A stretch of 52,651 nt of DNA from Alteromonadaceae bacterium. Lineage in GTDB: Bacteria > Pseudomonadota > Gammaproteobacteria > Enterobacterales > Alteromonadaceae. The number at the start of each line of letters is the position of its first letter. Position 1 is the first letter of the stretch. A program made the position numbers and the translations under genes. Shown in pieces: positions 51,613 through 52,651 of this stretch. The notes beneath the pieces are model-generated. The model worked only from the letters and a program-made list of their open reading frames with translations, searched no databases and was not told the DNA's origin. Location: the NCBI GenBank assembly GCA_015491935.1, contig WGGB01000173.1:1-52651 (forward strand). Direction: 5' to 3'.

Positions 51613-51839
51613 TTATTCAAAGTATAATACCTAAAGATAATTATATCTTACATATCATTGATGAAAATAATCAATCTGGGCTTTTTGATGTTGCTCCATA
51701 TTTAAACTCAGAAGTGTTTTCTCAATTAAAAGAACAAGATAATTTTAAGCGCATTTATAATGGAAAGTATTATATAGAATGGGACTGTGGTGCTGATTTG
51801 TCTGCTGATACAATCGAAGCCAGATGGAAAAAGTCATAA
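51609..51839 (+). CDS. DUF2442 protein, partner of the DUF4160 gene
   Basis: A 76-residue protein with the DUF2442 pattern: short beta strands (NYILHIIDENNQSGLFDVAPYL), FSQLKEQDNFKRIY and the ending YIEWDCGADLSADTIEARWK. The family is commonly linked with DUF4160 and is a candidate antitoxin or DNA-binding partner; function is unproven. The four-base overlap with the preceding gene implies coupled, balanced translation. Confidence 0.82.
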   Translation: MIIQSIIPKDNYILHIIDENNQSGLFDVAPYLNSEVFSQLKEQDNFKRIYNGKYYIEWDCGADLSADTIEARWKKS

Positions 51840-51841
51840 GG

Positions 51842-51885
51842 AAAAACCTCTGTGCAGTGCGAAGCACCTCAGTATTCTCGGTGGT
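51842..51885 (+). repeat. Possible relic repeat between the DUF2442 gene and wecC
   Basis: AAAAACCTCTGTGCAGTGCG and the following AAGCACCTCAGTATTCTCGGTGGT contain GTGC-AGTGCGAA-GCAC and two similar CCTC-GT units. The phrase resembles the CTCTGTG...GGTGGT strings that often border small inserted genes in polysaccharide loci. This is recalled similarity, not a search result. Confidence 0.3.
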
Positions 51886-51929
51886 AAATAAAATCACTTA
51901 TTAAGTATTTAAAGAGTAATAAATTAAAA

Positions 51930-52651
51930 ATGTCATTTGAAACAATATCAGTAATCGGCCTAGGTTACATCGGCCTACCAACCGCGGCAATGTTTGCAGC
52001 CTACGGGAAAAGCGTAATCGGTGTTGATGTAAATCAACATGCCGTTGATACCATTAATCGTGGTGAAATACACATTGTAGAACCTGATTTAGACGCCATA
52101 GTTCACAAAGCTGTAACAGATGGTAAGCTTAAAGCAGTATTAAAGCCTGAAGCTGCCGATGCATTTTTAATTGCTGTACCAACACCCTTTTTACCTAGTG
52201 AAAATGAAGGTGATATTCCACAACCAGATCTTAAGTATATTCAAGCAGCAGCAAAGGCTATTGCGCCAGCACTTAAAAAAGGTGACTTAGTTATTCTAGA
52301 GTCAACGTCACCCGTTGGTGCTACAGAACAAATGGCAGAGTGGCTAGCTGAATATAGAGCTAATTTAACATTTCCAAAAACTCACCAAGAGAATTCAGAT
52401 ATTCGTATAGCGCATTGTCCTGAACGTGTATTACCCGGTCACGTAGTACGTGAGTTAGTAGAGAATGATCGTGTAATTGGCGGTTTAACAGCTAAGTGTT
52501 CACAACAAGCGGTAGAGTTATACAAAACCTTTGTAAAAGGTGATTGCGTTATTACCAATGCAAGAACGGCTGAAATGGCTAAATTAACAGAAAATAGCTG
52601 TAGAGATGTTCAAATAGCTTTTGCCAATGAGCTATCAATTATTTGTGATAA
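51930..52651 (+). CDS. wecC: UDP-N-acetyl-D-mannosamine dehydrogenase WecC, 3' end outside the window
   Basis: WecC oxidises UDP-ManNAc to UDP-ManNAcA with NAD. The first 240 codons are visible: ISVIGLGYIGLPTAAMFAAYGK (NAD-binding glycine motif), AVPTPFLPSENEGDIPQPDL, LVILESTSPVGATEQMAEWL, AHCPERVLPGHVVRELVEN and NARTAEMAKLTENSCRDVQIAFANEL (the segment with the structural Lys and Asn). The full enzyme is about 420 residues, so roughly 180 are missing. It completes the WecB-WecC step, separated from wecB by the DUF4160-DUF2442 pair. The ATG at 51930 has AAAGAG upstream. Confidence 0.94.
   Translation, partial: MSFETISVIGLGYIGLPTAAMFAAYGKSVIGVDVNQHAVDTINRGEIHIVEPDLDAIVHKAVTDGKLKAVLKPEAADAFLIAVPTPFLPSENEGDIPQPDLKYIQAAAKAIAPALKKGDLVILESTSPVGATEQMAEWLAEYRANLTFPKTHQENSDIRIAHCPERVLPGHVVRELVENDRVIGGLTAKCSQQAVELYKTFVKGDCVITNARTAEMAKLTENSCRDVQIAFANELSIICD

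Overview
The window reads as chromosomal DNA of an AT-rich marine gammaproteobacterium, most likely Alteromonadales and close to Colwellia. This rests on the gene families, the Vibrio/Shewanella-type polar flagellar gene order (flrABC, fliE-J, fliK-R, flhB, flhA, flhF, flhG, fliA, cheYZAB, motor pair, parC-parP, cheW, DUF2802) and the base composition. No database was consulted.

Positions 1-12900 are a mixed housekeeping region. On the minus strand lie the 3'-truncated pheA with a complete phenylalanine attenuator (an 18-residue leader peptide absent from usual ORF lists, plus terminator and antiterminator arms), a MAPEG membrane protein and a penicillin-acylase-type amidohydrolase. Then come a DUF2058 protein, a MYG1-type DHH hydrolase, a SEC-C zinc protein next to a nitrilase-fold protein that has lost its catalytic Lys and Cys, a small membrane protein, a DUF938 methyltransferase overlapping a GST-like protein, an M14 peptidase, a helical-repeat protein, an MtfA-type peptidase and an exported alpha-carbonic anhydrase.

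Positions 12900-47560 are a nearly unbroken flagellar and chemotaxis island. It starts with fliS and a small FliT-like gene on the minus strand. It continues on the plus strand with the sigma54 regulators FlrA, FlrB and FlrC, the basal body, switch and export apparatus (fliEFGHIJ, fliKLMNOPQR-flhB, flhA), the polar number and placement proteins FlhF and FlhG, sigma28 (FliA), and the chemotaxis core CheY-CheZ-CheA-CheB. A MotA/MotB-type stator pair, ParC/ParP for polar placement of the arrays, CheW and a DUF2802 protein complete it. I found -24/-12 sigma54 sites with correct GG-GC spacing upstream of flrB, fliE, fliK and flhA, and a weaker one upstream of fliS. This fits a cascade FlrA to FlrBC to sigma54 operons to FliA.

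Positions 47560-52651 hold an MlaA outer-membrane lipid-asymmetry lipoprotein and the start of a surface-polysaccharide locus: a Wzz-type chain-length protein, a 477-base leader region, wecB, a DUF4160-DUF2442 pair resembling a toxin-antitoxin module, and wecC cut by the window end.

The observation most worth following is in CheA. Its linker carries three copies of an identical acidic peptide (core DEFEALLDELHG) whose codons have diverged synonymously. The peptide resembles the CheY-binding N-terminus of FliM in this same window, and no ordinary P2 domain is apparent. I saw no CRISPR array, rRNA, tRNA, transposase or prophage.
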